From Gavia stellata (lineage: Eukaryota; Chordata; Aves; Gaviiformes; Gaviidae): DNA of 64,000 nucleotides. Position numbers and translations under genes: made by a program. Below the pieces are notes generated by a model. That model did no database searches, had not been told where the DNA came from, and was given only the letters and a program-made list of their open reading frames with translations. This document shows positions 1 to 11,222 of this stretch, piece by piece (position 1 is the stretch's first letter; the number at the start of each line of letters is the position of its first letter). The DNA lies in NCBI RefSeq assembly GCF_030936135.1, contig NC_082596.1, positions 99,184,449-99,248,448 on the forward strand, in the 5' to 3' direction.

Positions 1-605
1 CTGACAAGGGTGGGGAAGAAAAGAACTTTTTGGATAGAAGTCTTGATAAACTCATATGTAGAATGACCATCAGTACTTAAAATAAGTTTGCATTAAAATA
101 TATACATCAGTTAAGAATGATAGCTATAGTAATGTCTTCAAGAGACAGTTTTTCAGTAATGACGACCTCCCCATTGCATCTCAGCTCTTCTGCACTTGTA
201 TAGCAACTCAGGTGCTGCATTCAGGACTTGGGAGGTCTGAATTTTCTGTTTGGCAACTTTTTGAGTCTTCCTCCCTCCTTGGAATAAAGAAACAAGCAGC
301 TCTGCTGTCTTTGCGTTGTTTATTTCAACTTTTTTTAGCAGGGACTGCTCCAGTCTGCCTGCATACATAGAGCTTCTAGTGAAAAGGGCTTAAAACCTCT
401 TTTGACATCAAGAAGTATTACAGTAATACTAGTAAGGTAATATCACCCACAGCAGCAAGAATAATACAGTTCCCTTAACACACTCTGAGGCAAATATGTA
501 CATCTGCATCAACAAACACCAGACAGCTCCATTTTACAGTTAACCACAAGTAGTGTTTGGGGGGCACTAAAATCCAAGTATTTACTTTGGATTTTGCTTT
601 TATAG
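1..605 (+). other. ELOVL2: last intron of ELOVL2 (3' part)
   Basis: This stretch precedes the terminal ELOVL2 exon and ends in a pyrimidine-rich acceptor (TTTTGCTTTTATAG, ending at 605). The penultimate ELOVL2 exon, which carries the last membrane segments, is not visible here and must lie left of the window. Nothing else is recognised in it. Confidence 0.75.
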
Positions 606-734
606 ACATACTGGAAAGCACCTTCAAGAACAGCTATAAAGGAAACCCCTGTCACAACAGAAATCAAGAACGGTTTCCATAAGGACTACTTTGCTGCTGC
701 CAATGGATTCCTGAACAATAAGAAAGCACAATAA
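606..734 (+). CDS. ELOVL2: ELOVL2, terminal coding exon (very-long-chain fatty acid elongase 2), partial
   Basis: ELOVL2 is the ER membrane condensing enzyme that elongates C20-C22 polyunsaturated fatty acids on the way to DHA. Only the last 42 codons are in the window. The exon opens in phase 0 after the acceptor at 604-605 with TYWKAPSRTAIKE and ends with IKNGFHKDYFAAANGF then LNNKKAQ and TAA at 732-734. The family's C-terminus has the same NGF-x-K-x-YF-x-AANG signature and the same KKAQ end. KKAQ is a C-terminal KKXX di-lysine ER-retrieval signal, which fits the enzyme's location. The catalytic histidine box and membrane helices are upstream of the window. The gene converges on SYCP2L as in human. 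ELOVL5 and ELOVL4 are less likely because of the C-terminal sequence and the neighbours. Confidence 0.92.
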   Translation, partial: TYWKAPSRTAIKETPVTTEIKNGFHKDYFAAANGFLNNKKAQ

Positions 735-2668
735 GTATAGCATTTCCTATGGGTTTTTTTTTCTAAAAAAAAGAAGAAAAAAGACTGAATTACAAGCTTT
801 AGCTTAAAACCTATTTGATTACATTTATCAGTTCTTTGTACCAGATGCTTATTATGTATGCTATTTAGGTTTTAACAAAACGAGTAGAATTACTTGTCCT
901 GTCAAAGATCACCATCGGAACAAAGGCGGCCAAGATCTTTCTCATATGAAAAAGAAAACCTTTCTGATATCTAATGCTGACACAAAAACGCCTTATAAAA
1001 CACTTGATGGATAAATCAATCAATGCCTTCAAAAGGTTAGAACTCTGTTCAGACTAACGCAGTGAGCACTTTCTGTGCATAAGAGGTCTTGAGGCAAGGC
1101 TTCGCAGTGCACCCAACACATTCAGCTAAACTGTGGCTAAGGCCAGGAAGAGGAAGGGGAAAGAAAAAAGGTGAGAATCATACCTTTGCCATCACCATAC
1201 CCCTTGCTGCTTCTTCCCAGCCGTTCCCCAAAGCACACTCCCTCCCGTGGACACCAGCGAGGTGCAGCCCTCCCTTTGGTCCTGTGGGAGCCCTGGGGAA
1301 GGACATAAAAGAGGGCAGAGCCCAGATGCACCATCCCATAGTTTGCAGACAGGCATGCACGGTGCTCACTTCAACCTAACTCAAACACCACGAAGGCTGG
1401 CAGGAGCTTGCTATTTCAGGGGGCTGGACTGATAGCACCTGGGACTGCCCAGTGTTTAGAATACGTGATAGCGCACAATGATACAGGGTTTTGAGCTCTA
1501 GTCAGAGCAAAACAAGTCACTTAGGATGTGCTAAATTAATAGGAGTTCTGAGTAAAAGGATTTTGAAAGAAATAGGAGCTCAACAACTTAATGAAGATAA
1601 ATCCTTTGGGTGTAAATGTGCACAAAGTTAATCCTATACAAACACCGCTGATTTGAAGCAAACTGACATGCCACATATTAATAGACTGGAAGACACAGAA
1701 AAACTTAAAACTGAATTCAGCAATGAGCAAAGCACATTATATAGGAATTTCTGTGATAGGCAGGCCTTACTCAGACTGGTCTCTAACTGGAGAAACAGAT
1801 GGGACTGAGGGATAATCCTCTGTAGGGAAAGCAAGGAGATATTTGCTGTCTGCAGCTGTAATGGTGTGTCTCTCGCAATAGCCGGTCACCATCTCCTCTG
1901 CTTCAGTTAGCTGCATTCACCTCCCACTTAAATGGTTAGAAAAGAAGAATACCCAAGGTTAGTTTTGGGGATCCGCCCTCGTCCTTTTCTCATTTATCCC
2001 ACCTTCAAGATCTCTGCTAAAAGTGGACATGGCCTTTTTCCTCTCCATTTTTCACAGTGAAGTAGTTCTGGGCTCTTCCAATCTGGCGTGTATAAATTCT
2101 CTCAACAAAAACACCTTTCAGAGTCTTCCCAGCCCAGCAAGCCCCTCCAACCAAAGCAGTTCTGTAAAGGGACAGTGTCCCCTCCCTCCCGTCACCCCAC
2201 GGGGACCCAGGGCAGGAAGCGGACAAACCACGTGCCCCGCCAGCACAGAGGAACCAAAGAGCTGCAGAGGGCCCACGTGGACAGGAGGCTGTCCCAAATC
2301 CTGCTCTGCCAATTCTTCTCCACCTCCCGGGTCAGTTATCCCATCTAGATGATATGTCTTGGAGACTGCAGGTGCAAAGGCAGGAAGGTTTGTCCCAGGG
2401 AGCAGTGCTGGTGGCTCGTGGATAGGAGAGAAAGGGACCGAGGAAGCTGTACAGGATGGGGGAAGAACAGACGGGTTTGTCCAGCAAGAGGAGAAAGTGG
2501 CACAGAGAAGAGTGTCTCAGGTTGGAGTTCAGCTTAAATTTGTGCTTGAAAGTCCCATTGGATCCCATCTGTCTCCAGCCAGTTCCTGCTTCATTACAAT
2601 GCGGACAAAACCAGCAGAAAACTGGTATCCCCACAATGCTGCAGCACAGGCAGTACATTAGAGCAGCC

Positions 2669-3089
2669 GGGCTGCTCAGCTGCATCCTCATGGGCTGCTC
2701 AGCTGCATCCTCATGGGCTGCTCAGCTGCATCCTCATGGGCTGCTCAGCTGCATCCTCATGGGCTGCTCAGCTGCATCCTCATGGGCTGCTCAGCTGCAT
2801 CCTCATGGGCTGCTCAGCTGCATCCTCATGGGCTGCTCAGCTGCATCCTCATGGGCTGCTCAGCTGCATCCTCATGGGCTGCTCAGCTGCATCCTCATGG
2901 GCTGCTCAGCTGCATCCTCATGGGCTGCTCAGCTGCATCCTCATGGGCTGCTCAGCTGCATCCTCATGGGCTGCTCAGCTGCATCCTCATGGGCTGCTCA
3001 GCTGCATCCTCATGGGCTGCTCAGCTGCATCCTCATGGGCTGCTCAGCTGCATCCTCATGGGCTGCTCAGCTGCATCCTCATGGGCTGG
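2669..3089 (+). repeat. perfect 23-bp minisatellite, 18 copies
   Basis: A 23-bp unit beginning GGGCTGCTCAGCTG and ending CATCCTCAT is repeated 18 times from 2669 to 3082 with no substitution or indel that I can find, then a 7-base partial copy to 3089. Each unit holds one CAGCTG E-box-type hexamer within a short self-complementary stretch (GCAGCTGAGCAGC on the other strand). The unit contains no forward stop codon and 23 is not a multiple of three, so all three forward frames stay open through the array. This makes artefactual ORFs of 126-225 codons. Perfect identity suggests recent expansion or active homogenisation. Confidence 0.97.
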
Positions 3090-3356
3090 GTAACCAAAAT
3101 ACATGCAAAATTCAAACACTTTTGACAAGATAGATCAATGGTTCAGCTAGTTGCCTTGTGTGCTAAAGCAGGCAACAAAATGGTTGTGTGGCCCAGCACA
3201 GGTTTTAGGCTGAGTGGAGTCCATAACCTTTTGATGGCAAAGCATGCATTTGACTATCAAGGTGGACAACATCAGCATACAAGTGTTGAAGTTTACTATG
3301 GCAACCAAACCCACAGATTTATTTTTTGTCTTCTGTTTTGTTGAAACCTCATTCAA

Positions 3357-3372
3357 AATAAAAATAAATAAA
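3357..3372 (+). terminator. cluster of three AATAAA polyadenylation hexamers
   Basis: AATAAA occurs at 3357-3362, 3363-3368 and 3367-3372 within one A-rich block. It is the first strong cluster downstream of the ELOVL2 stop and is taken as the candidate end of that transcript. The following sequence is A-rich rather than GU-rich, which weakens the call. Confidence 0.4.
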
Positions 3373-3375
3373 TGC

Positions 3376-6300
3376 CTTACTTAAACTCAAAGGGCTGGGG
3401 AAAAAGAAAAAAAAAAAAAGGAAAAAACCAAGATGGTCTCACCTTGCAGATCCAGACTGGCCAGGAAGGCTGGAATCAGGTATGTTTTAAATTCTTCAGA
3501 TCTGTCTTAACATCTTCAAAATGCTGCAACTTTGAAGAAAAAGAAGCATTGACTTTTTAAACTGATTTTCCTGTAATACGTAACAATGTAAATAAACAAA
3601 TTTTACTATCAGGCTGTCTCCACTCCCCTTTAAGGCATCGAATTGCTGGGAAGTGGCTATGTGAGACCACTTTTGTTGTGAAACCTTTTCAGAAAGCTCT
3701 TGGGACATTCGCCTCAGACTGAGAAACAACTTTACACGCCAACTCCATGCACGCCGATGTAAAGCTCCCCTGTGTTTTTTGTACAACTGTTCGCTGTGCT
3801 CTACCCTCCTCATTGACTGGGCAGGTGGTAATTCTGCATATCATGCTCGTGCACACACACTAATTAGATTGATAGGAGACAGTTTTCTACAGCGTGCAGA
3901 TGCAGCATGTTTACACTTCCTATTTGAAATACCTTTTTTTTTATTTCAGCAGGCTGAACATCCCTGTCCCTCCCAGGCAGTCCTGCTTCTTAACAGCGGC
4001 TCTACAGGCAGTGCAGGCTCCCACCTTTGCTCCTGGGTTTTATTTCAGATGCGTGAAGTAGCTGACATGAATGCCTCATACAGAGTTTGCCTTTTCCAGT
4101 GGAGAGAAAAACACTTTAAACCCAAACGTCAGTCCAAACAGACTTCTTAAAATTATCCTGAGTGGTTCTGCTGCCTCCCTGCTCCCAGGCTCGCTTGCCT
4201 TGCAGATTTAGGCTGGTGGGATCCTTTAGATTCATCTACTATAAATGGGTAAAAGGAGCAGTCTCAGCTTTGATGGAGGAAAATTTCCAAATACTGCACG
4301 GGAGGAAGACCATTGCATCCCACTCATTAGCTCAACTGAGTTTGAATTTCAGTTTTTATTCACATTTAATTTAATACACTCTGTAGTGCTACACACACAA
4401 CACCGAAAACATATCTAGATTTTGCTGTGCACGACAGTGTGAGGGCACAGTGAAGCATAACTGGAGCATCACAGTCGAGACATGGTGGAGATACAATCCC
4501 TCCAGACATATCTAGATGTGGTGAGTAACCTGGTTTACCTATTATTTGCCAAGATGTAGAATCCTGTCAGTCTGCCCAGACTTCCTTACTGGCAATGCAG
4601 CTTCTTGTGCCTGCTGTTTCTGCTATATAAAGGCTTTAAAATATCTCATTTGGGAGTTCTACCTGATAAAAATAACTAAATAAAATCAGCAGTCAACACA
4701 ACCTAGACAGAACCATGCGAATTTACAGGAAATCCTGTGCAGACTTGGCATCTATGAGATGCTTTTAATTGAGACACATCTCCTGAAAGATGGAAGATAA
4801 TAGGGTTTAGTTTGTTTCACCAAAGAGAGTGGAAATCAGGTTTCTCCACATGTCACAAGCGTGAGCTAATCACTTGGGCAGCAAGAAAAATGAAACCCTC
4901 CCCTTCACAATGGGAATTCCACTGAAAAAGTGTTTCTGGATTGAACTGTTCAGCATGCCAACAGTTTCCAGTCCATCAAATGCAGAAACTGCATGCAAAG
5001 GAATCCTTGACACCTGGCTCCAGCCACGAAGGGAAACCTGGGAAGTGGTCAAGATACTGAAATGGACAACATTAGAGCAGAGATGCTGCATGGTTACCAT
5101 GCTTACTCTCAAATAGGCAGTGAGTCCGCTGCTTCTCTCACTGCCAAACCCTCATAAAAAACAATCTCAAACTTAGCTAGAGCAGTTCTGAGTGCTGCTG
5201 TAAAGCCCTGTACTGGATGTTACCACACAGAGATGGTGTCTAGCACCATGGATGGAAAAAGCTAGTATTATTCTTGGGAAGAGATAAGAACTGTAACAGC
5301 TGATAGTGGCAAAGAGGATCCAGTCTGAAAGCTGCTCCTACCAACTTATAGGCTGAGAAGGGATTCTAGCAACTACATGTTCACGGGCACCTCAAGTTAT
5401 GCTCATGGCAAGCAGCACTCTCTCTATATTTGACTTCTTTGCAAGGACTGCCAGTCCTTAAATAGTTTAGAAGGAAATTCCACATTCTATGGGCTGAAAA
5501 TGAAGTTTTGTCAGGCATATTTTCACTTGGTAGCATGCTTGGACCACTCCAGGAGAACGGGACAGAAGGAAGCACCTCATCCAGCCCAACAGGCAAAATC
5601 TCAACTGAACAACACCTGCCTTCACTAAGGAACATTTGTTGTGTGGAAAAACACAACATCATGTTTTACCAAGCTCATCTTCTGGCAATACTCCAAACAA
5701 GGGCAGTACCAATTGCCTTTCTAATGTGCTTTCAGGGTATTGACTTTCCTGTGAACGGACGCAAGAGCTTTATGCTGCCAGCAGCACCTCTGTCCTACAG
5801 AGCACCCGAGCCTAGGAAAGGCACTCATAGCCACTGCAAACCTAAAAGACTCTCAGATAAATAAGTCCCTTGTTCAGGTGTCAGCATGAGACAAGCACAG
5901 ATCACAGATCGGTGAAGGGACCAGATACTGCACGGAGGTGCCCTGTAGCACTTCTAATGTCACTCGTGATCTCCCTAACAGTTTGCTACAATTGTTTTCC
6001 TAAATTTCTGTTGTTTGTGAACTGTGTTGGCAACAAGTACTGAAATCTATTCTAGTCCAAAACAAGCCAGGCAGTCAAATCAGTATTTTTCCTACAGATA
6101 CTTTAAAAGAAGATTATGTACCTTATACAGGTATCTAAGCAGCTTCCTCATTTGCAAAAGAGTTTCCTTGAATTTGGCTGAGCCCACCTTTCATCTGAAT
6201 TTCTGGAAGAAAATCAAAGTAAGCAGAAGGGAACAGCTGTATTCACCCACAAGAACTCAAGTCCCATTCGTGCTTTAAGCTTCCTTCAGCCACAAATATC

Positions 6301-9300
6301 CAGCATGAAACACAAGTCCAGCAGCACTTCCTACCTTTGCAAATGAAGGCTGAAGCAGCAAAATATGCACCAGGACAAGATTAAAAAATACTTCCAATTA
6401 ATTTACTGTGAAATAAGACACTCATCACAAAATATCTCTGCCACTGTAGTTGGCTCCAAGGTAAGATTACTCCTTCAGGTGAGTCAGGCTGGTAGCTAGC
6501 AGCTTCGTAAAGACTGCAATATCAGAAGCTGAGGCACAAGGATAGCTCCACAGTCTAACGCCTAACTAATTATCACTACAAGGAGTCACGATTGTCAAGA
6601 ACAAGGGCTGTTCTCCAATAAGATACTGGAGTTTTGGGGAGTTATGTTTAACAAACACTCCCAGCTCTGACCAGTTTGCAGTTTCTAGACTTAGATATGA
6701 TGCCCACTGAAATGCCATGCACATGGCATCTCTTCTGACAATTTTAAACTGGATCGAACTACCCAGCCAATTAGCACTTTTTTTCCTCTCACAGATTACT
6801 GTAGCTGGGAAATCCTAGCTCTCCATACACAGCCCTGCTACCTGTGAAAACATGGGTTTTGAACAAAACGAAGGGTGCAATAACTTGCTTGTTCAAAGCT
6901 CATATTTACCTGTCAGATCACCCTTTGATTCTCAGATTGATTCCTCTCTTGTCTCTCCTCTCAGTTTTCTACAATCACATCCCAACTGAAAACAATCTCA
7001 AAAATATCATTTCTTTCATATTGAAAACACAAACAGGGGGAGATGTGCAAACACTCGATCCTGCTGTTTTGGGCTCACCAGAGGGTGTGTCTGTGAGGAC
7101 TGGGAAGTAAAGCAGAAGAGAGAAAGTTACTGAGTTTGATTCACTGGTTTTGGATATTAGTAGCCTCCCAAGAATGAAGAGGAAGGAATGAGCTTCACTA
7201 AGGCCCTTCCAGGAACACTGGAATTGAAGGAGAGAAGTCAGGCTGCTGATACATGCCGAGGCACAGCTTTACAGGGCTTCTCTCACAGTCTGGCTACAAG
7301 TAATGCTTTCTCAAGTCTTGCTCATGATAAACAAAAAACACCCTATAATATACTACCAGGAAACGCTCTGTTGCTGTGTTTGTTTCCAATACACAACAGC
7401 TCTCAGCTGTTCCTGGAAACGTACCCATTTTCCAGTACGCCATTCTTTTAGACATAGTCCTACCACTTGCAGAAGCAGGACCTGTCCCAGCGCACTCCAG
7501 CCCACATCAGCACACCTTACCGAGAGCAGGGCAAGCCGACCCCAGGCCAGGGCAAACACAAACACACAGTTCCTCTGGTCACTCTGCCCGTTTCCAGCCA
7601 CAGAGGACACCCCTTTCACTGGCGTTGTGCAGCCTTCGTGTGGCCTTGCCAGTAGATAACAGCAGCCCTCCAGACCTTGGACGGACCATTGCATTGATAC
7701 AGAACGTGCAGGTAAACAAGCACTTGGCACAGCATCATCCCTTGAAAGAGATATGGCATAAAGATAGCAGGGGTTATAACAGGGTTTAATATTAAACTGG
7801 TTAAGAGCTTAAAATGCATGAAGCAGTTGCCCTTAACTTACACTTTGTATTTCCCATTTCTTTTTCTGGGTACTGATGCATGGTTTTTGCACTTCAGCAC
7901 ACACATCATCTTTGTTTCTCTGTCTCAGGATAACAGGTTGAAAATTGAGCTTTATCTATTTACACTGAAAGGAATAAAATAAAAGAAATAGCTGGATAAA
8001 TAACGCTTAAAAGAGCATAAGTGAGCAGCCAAAGGAAACCTGCCAAGGTCAATCACCTACCTTCCAAAAGGAAACGTTAGGGTAATGCAGTTACAGGTCT
8101 GTGTTGCCAAGGTATCATCTGCAGAAGCCAGATCAACTTAAGACCTTCAGGGGGGTTTCAGCTCAAACGTGCTGAACTGACCCAACAGTGCAGGAAGCGG
8201 TATGAGATGGGCTGCCCAAGATCAGATCCTACCCAACATGCTGTCTGCCAACACAACTGCTACGGATTACAGATGGAAAGACCATTAAGGAAGACCAAAA
8301 CTTCCAGCATGTCCTCCCACCTTGGGCAGTTCACAGGTTACCAAGCTAGAACTCACTGAGCTTCTCAATAGGTAAAGTATTTTATATGAAGGGATAGAAA
8401 AAGAAGTGCAGAGGTAAGAGACATCTAAGTTGTATGATATCCCTTTCCCCTCTCCCATACCTATCACTAGAAGCAGCCTTTTAGGGTTCAGACTTTTCCA
8501 ATAAAACAGTTAAAAGCAAGTGTAGGCGCATACAACATTATGATGATTTTTAGTAAGTAAGAGATCCTGTTTTCTCCTTTATCCACACCCTCTGAAGTGC
8601 TCAACACCCACCTTCCAGGCTTTGTAGTGACAGGTTACATGGGGATTCAACAGTAAGAGATACAGTGTGCATCAGTCTTGTTTCTGTAAATTATCTAGCA
8701 AAGATACTTGGATGAAAAATGTTCCTAAATTTTTTTTTTTTTTTACAGTCACAGGAGACACCAAGAGAACATTCTGCCAACACACACGAAGGGTGGGGAA
8801 ACATAGCAAAACAAGACTTACTACGCATCTACTCCATTGTGCTGACAAAGCTTAAATGCTTAGCAGCTCTAACTTAGAGAGCAATAAAGCATTAAACAAC
8901 ATCTCAGAAATGAAAGATCAACCATTGTTGTCATAGTTTGAAAAAAAAAAAATTAAATAAGAAAATCCTTAAACCAGAGACAGCCACCACATCTCACCCT
9001 CTTCCTATTTCAAACCTTCACTTTGAGCAGTCAGCTCCTTGGAGATGCAGGTGAGCAAGCCTAAACCAGCCAAGGCAACATCCACCGTGAAGATGACAAC
9101 CCATGCTCCAGGGATGCAGGTTATCGACACTGTTTCTGTGGCTTTGCAGAATTCAGTATACAAGAGCAGCTGCAGCGTGGAAATCTCCTCAATTCTTAGG
9201 TCTGCTTCACCTCAAGCACCTTGTGAAGCCTGGTCGCATCCATCATGTTTGGCCAAATCATAGGGAATAAAAACCATGGGACATAGGTGTTTACCTGGGA

Positions 9301-11162
9301 ACTATTAGAAGACTGACCTTGGTACTTGGGACTGGGAACAACATTGCACAAAGCGTCCCTTTACATTCACTAGTGTGAACTCTGGGTTACTATAACAAGC
9401 CACAGGGCAGTTCAAGCCCTCACCGCGCTCCTACGCCCAGGACCTTGGCGTTACTACTCAGGTGGTAAAAGCTCCAAGTGTTTTTTCTATTTTGGACCTG
9501 CTACAGCCAGGCAATAGGAAGGGATGCTCGGATCACTCTGGCCAATACCTTGGAGCCTGTTTTGGTTAATGACACAGCATACCACCAGCCCAGTGGGACA
9601 CGAAGCATGCTGAAAACTCCTGTTACCGGGCTGCAAAACTTTAGCAGGCACAAGCAGAGCTGTTCATTGAGGTTACAGCTTCATCTCCCGAGAGACACAG
9701 CCACTTTGGCTGACTGCTTTGAGGTTCTGGCTTCAAAGGGCAGCTGGAAAGACACCGAGAAGCAGCAGGAGGATGCAATGTAGTCAGGTCACCAGGGCCA
9801 GCCCTCAAAGAAATAAGGGCAAGGTAGCGGATGCGAAATCCCAGCCTCAGCCCCTCAGGTTGTGAATAGGAGAGAGCGGCCTAATAGATCTGGAGCTTTG
9901 GGAAGGGCAGTATTTTCTTTTAAACCAGCCCAGAAGGAAAGAGCCAACCACCCCTTGACATGGATGAAAGAGTCCTGACTCATGCCAACTCCAGTCAGGA
10001 CTACTTAAGCTAAAGGAATAACCCTAATCTCCAGATTACATGACAGCAACAGCAGCTTCTCGTTGTTGCACTACCCTGCACAATCTTCTCAAGAAGGAAC
10101 AGTTTCAGCCCCCCGAAATACATTCAGTGGTGAAACAAACCCTGGCAGAAGTGGGCTTTTGTCATGAAGGTACACTGTGTGCAGGGAATTATTCCCTCCA
10201 CTCCAACCCACACAGCAATCCGAGGTCAGTTTTATAAGTAGACAGAAAGACAGAGCTTGGAAACTTGCCATGTTCCCACAAATTCATTAAGATGCACGAG
10301 CACGTGTGAAGTCTGCTACAGCATTAAAGGCAGTTTGTGATGAGAAACTGCGATTTAGGGAACTCTGTCGAAGCAGATGATGTTAAGAGCATGGTTTATC
10401 TGCTACTCACTTTCAAGAGACCTTTGATGCTAGTTTATCTAATCCTATTGTTGTTCACTGTACTTTGAACTCTCCTAGAAGCCAATAGTCACTGGTTTTA
10501 AAAATAATTTCTCCAGCTTCACTCGCCATTTTCTCTGCAATGATCCAAGTTTCTTGCCCTCCGCAGTCTCCAGTTTGCCATCAGGCATCTGGCCAACATC
10601 CAGCATATCCCTCTGTGCTTTCATCTCTGCAATCCAGAATTGAGTGGCTCTGGTTCCCACATTGCTGGATGCGCACAAGAAAGGCTACCCCAACACACCC
10701 CATTGCAGGGTACATAGGACTCTAGAGTACCTTTCCACAGGCACACACAGTGCATCAATTCAAAAGAAATGAGATTGTTATCCTATGCAAACAGTATTTT
10801 ACTTAGAATCAATCATTAAATGCTTTTACATTTGATAAAGGTATTAGCAGAATACTCAAAGAAAGCCAGTATACGCATCAGTTTGGTGGCTAAATCATTA
10901 TGTTTCATTCATTTTCTACTTCTTTGATATTTAATGGACTGCAAAATTGCAATTTTGCAGAAACCTTGATGTTATCAACACAGGGGGCAGAACTGGACCA
11001 CTCAGTGTATATTTTTTTAAGCAAAAAAGGTTCAATATCAATGTTATTTTTCTCCCTTTTTTTCTTTCCATTTAAAATAGATTCACAGCCTTCACAGAAC
11101 TGTCTTCTCTATGCTACGTAAGGTGCTCAAATGTTAAGAGCTCTAATGAATTCAGGGGTTTG
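3376..11162. other. intergenic region between convergent ELOVL2 and SYCP2L
   Basis: About 7.8 kb with no exon, RNA gene or full transposon that I can recognise on either strand. Reading frames here are short and do not resemble known proteins. Scattered AATAAA hexamers (for example near 7970 and 8882) could be alternative ELOVL2 ends. An ATTAAA on the minus strand near 10928 could end SYCP2L. Confidence 0.5.
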
Positions 11163-11222
11163 CTAGTCAGAAGGAACAATGAACACGTTGTTTTCTACTG
11201 CATTCTTCGTTGGGCGTTCATA
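11163..11222 (-). other. SYCP2L: candidate terminal SYCP2L exon
   Basis: On the minus strand an excellent acceptor (a run of nine T, then GCTTTCCCGCAG) is followed in the right phase by 19 codons, [19 protein letters not shown], and TAG at 11163-11165. An ATTAAA lies about 230 bases beyond. The peptide is too short to recognise. An alternative is read-through of exon 34, giving [14 protein letters not shown] and a stop at 12429-12431 with AATAAA at 12390-12395. Confidence 0.4.

Larger units (their letters stand above)
735..3375 (+). other. ELOVL2: probable ELOVL2 3' UTR
   Basis: No coding exon is recognised between the ELOVL2 stop and a cluster of AATAAA hexamers at 3357-3372. A 3' UTR of about 2.6 kb would be ordinary for this gene. 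The segment is AT-rich near the stop and GC-richer from about 1090 to 2640. It contains the 23-bp minisatellite at 2669-3089. The 3' limit is inferred from the polyadenylation signals only; other AATAAA hexamers occur further right. Confidence 0.45.

Noticed and set aside
2456-3133. Long open frames (up to 225 codons) across the minisatellite
   Set aside because: They exist only because the 23-bp unit lacks stops in any forward frame; the peptide is a pure 23-residue repeat without a start context or homologue.
10475-10678. Minus-strand frame IAEMKAQRDML... as a SYCP2L terminal exon
   Set aside because: It has an AG acceptor and can be read in phase after exon 34, but it does not resemble the SYCP2 C-terminus and the acceptor is weaker than that at 11223.
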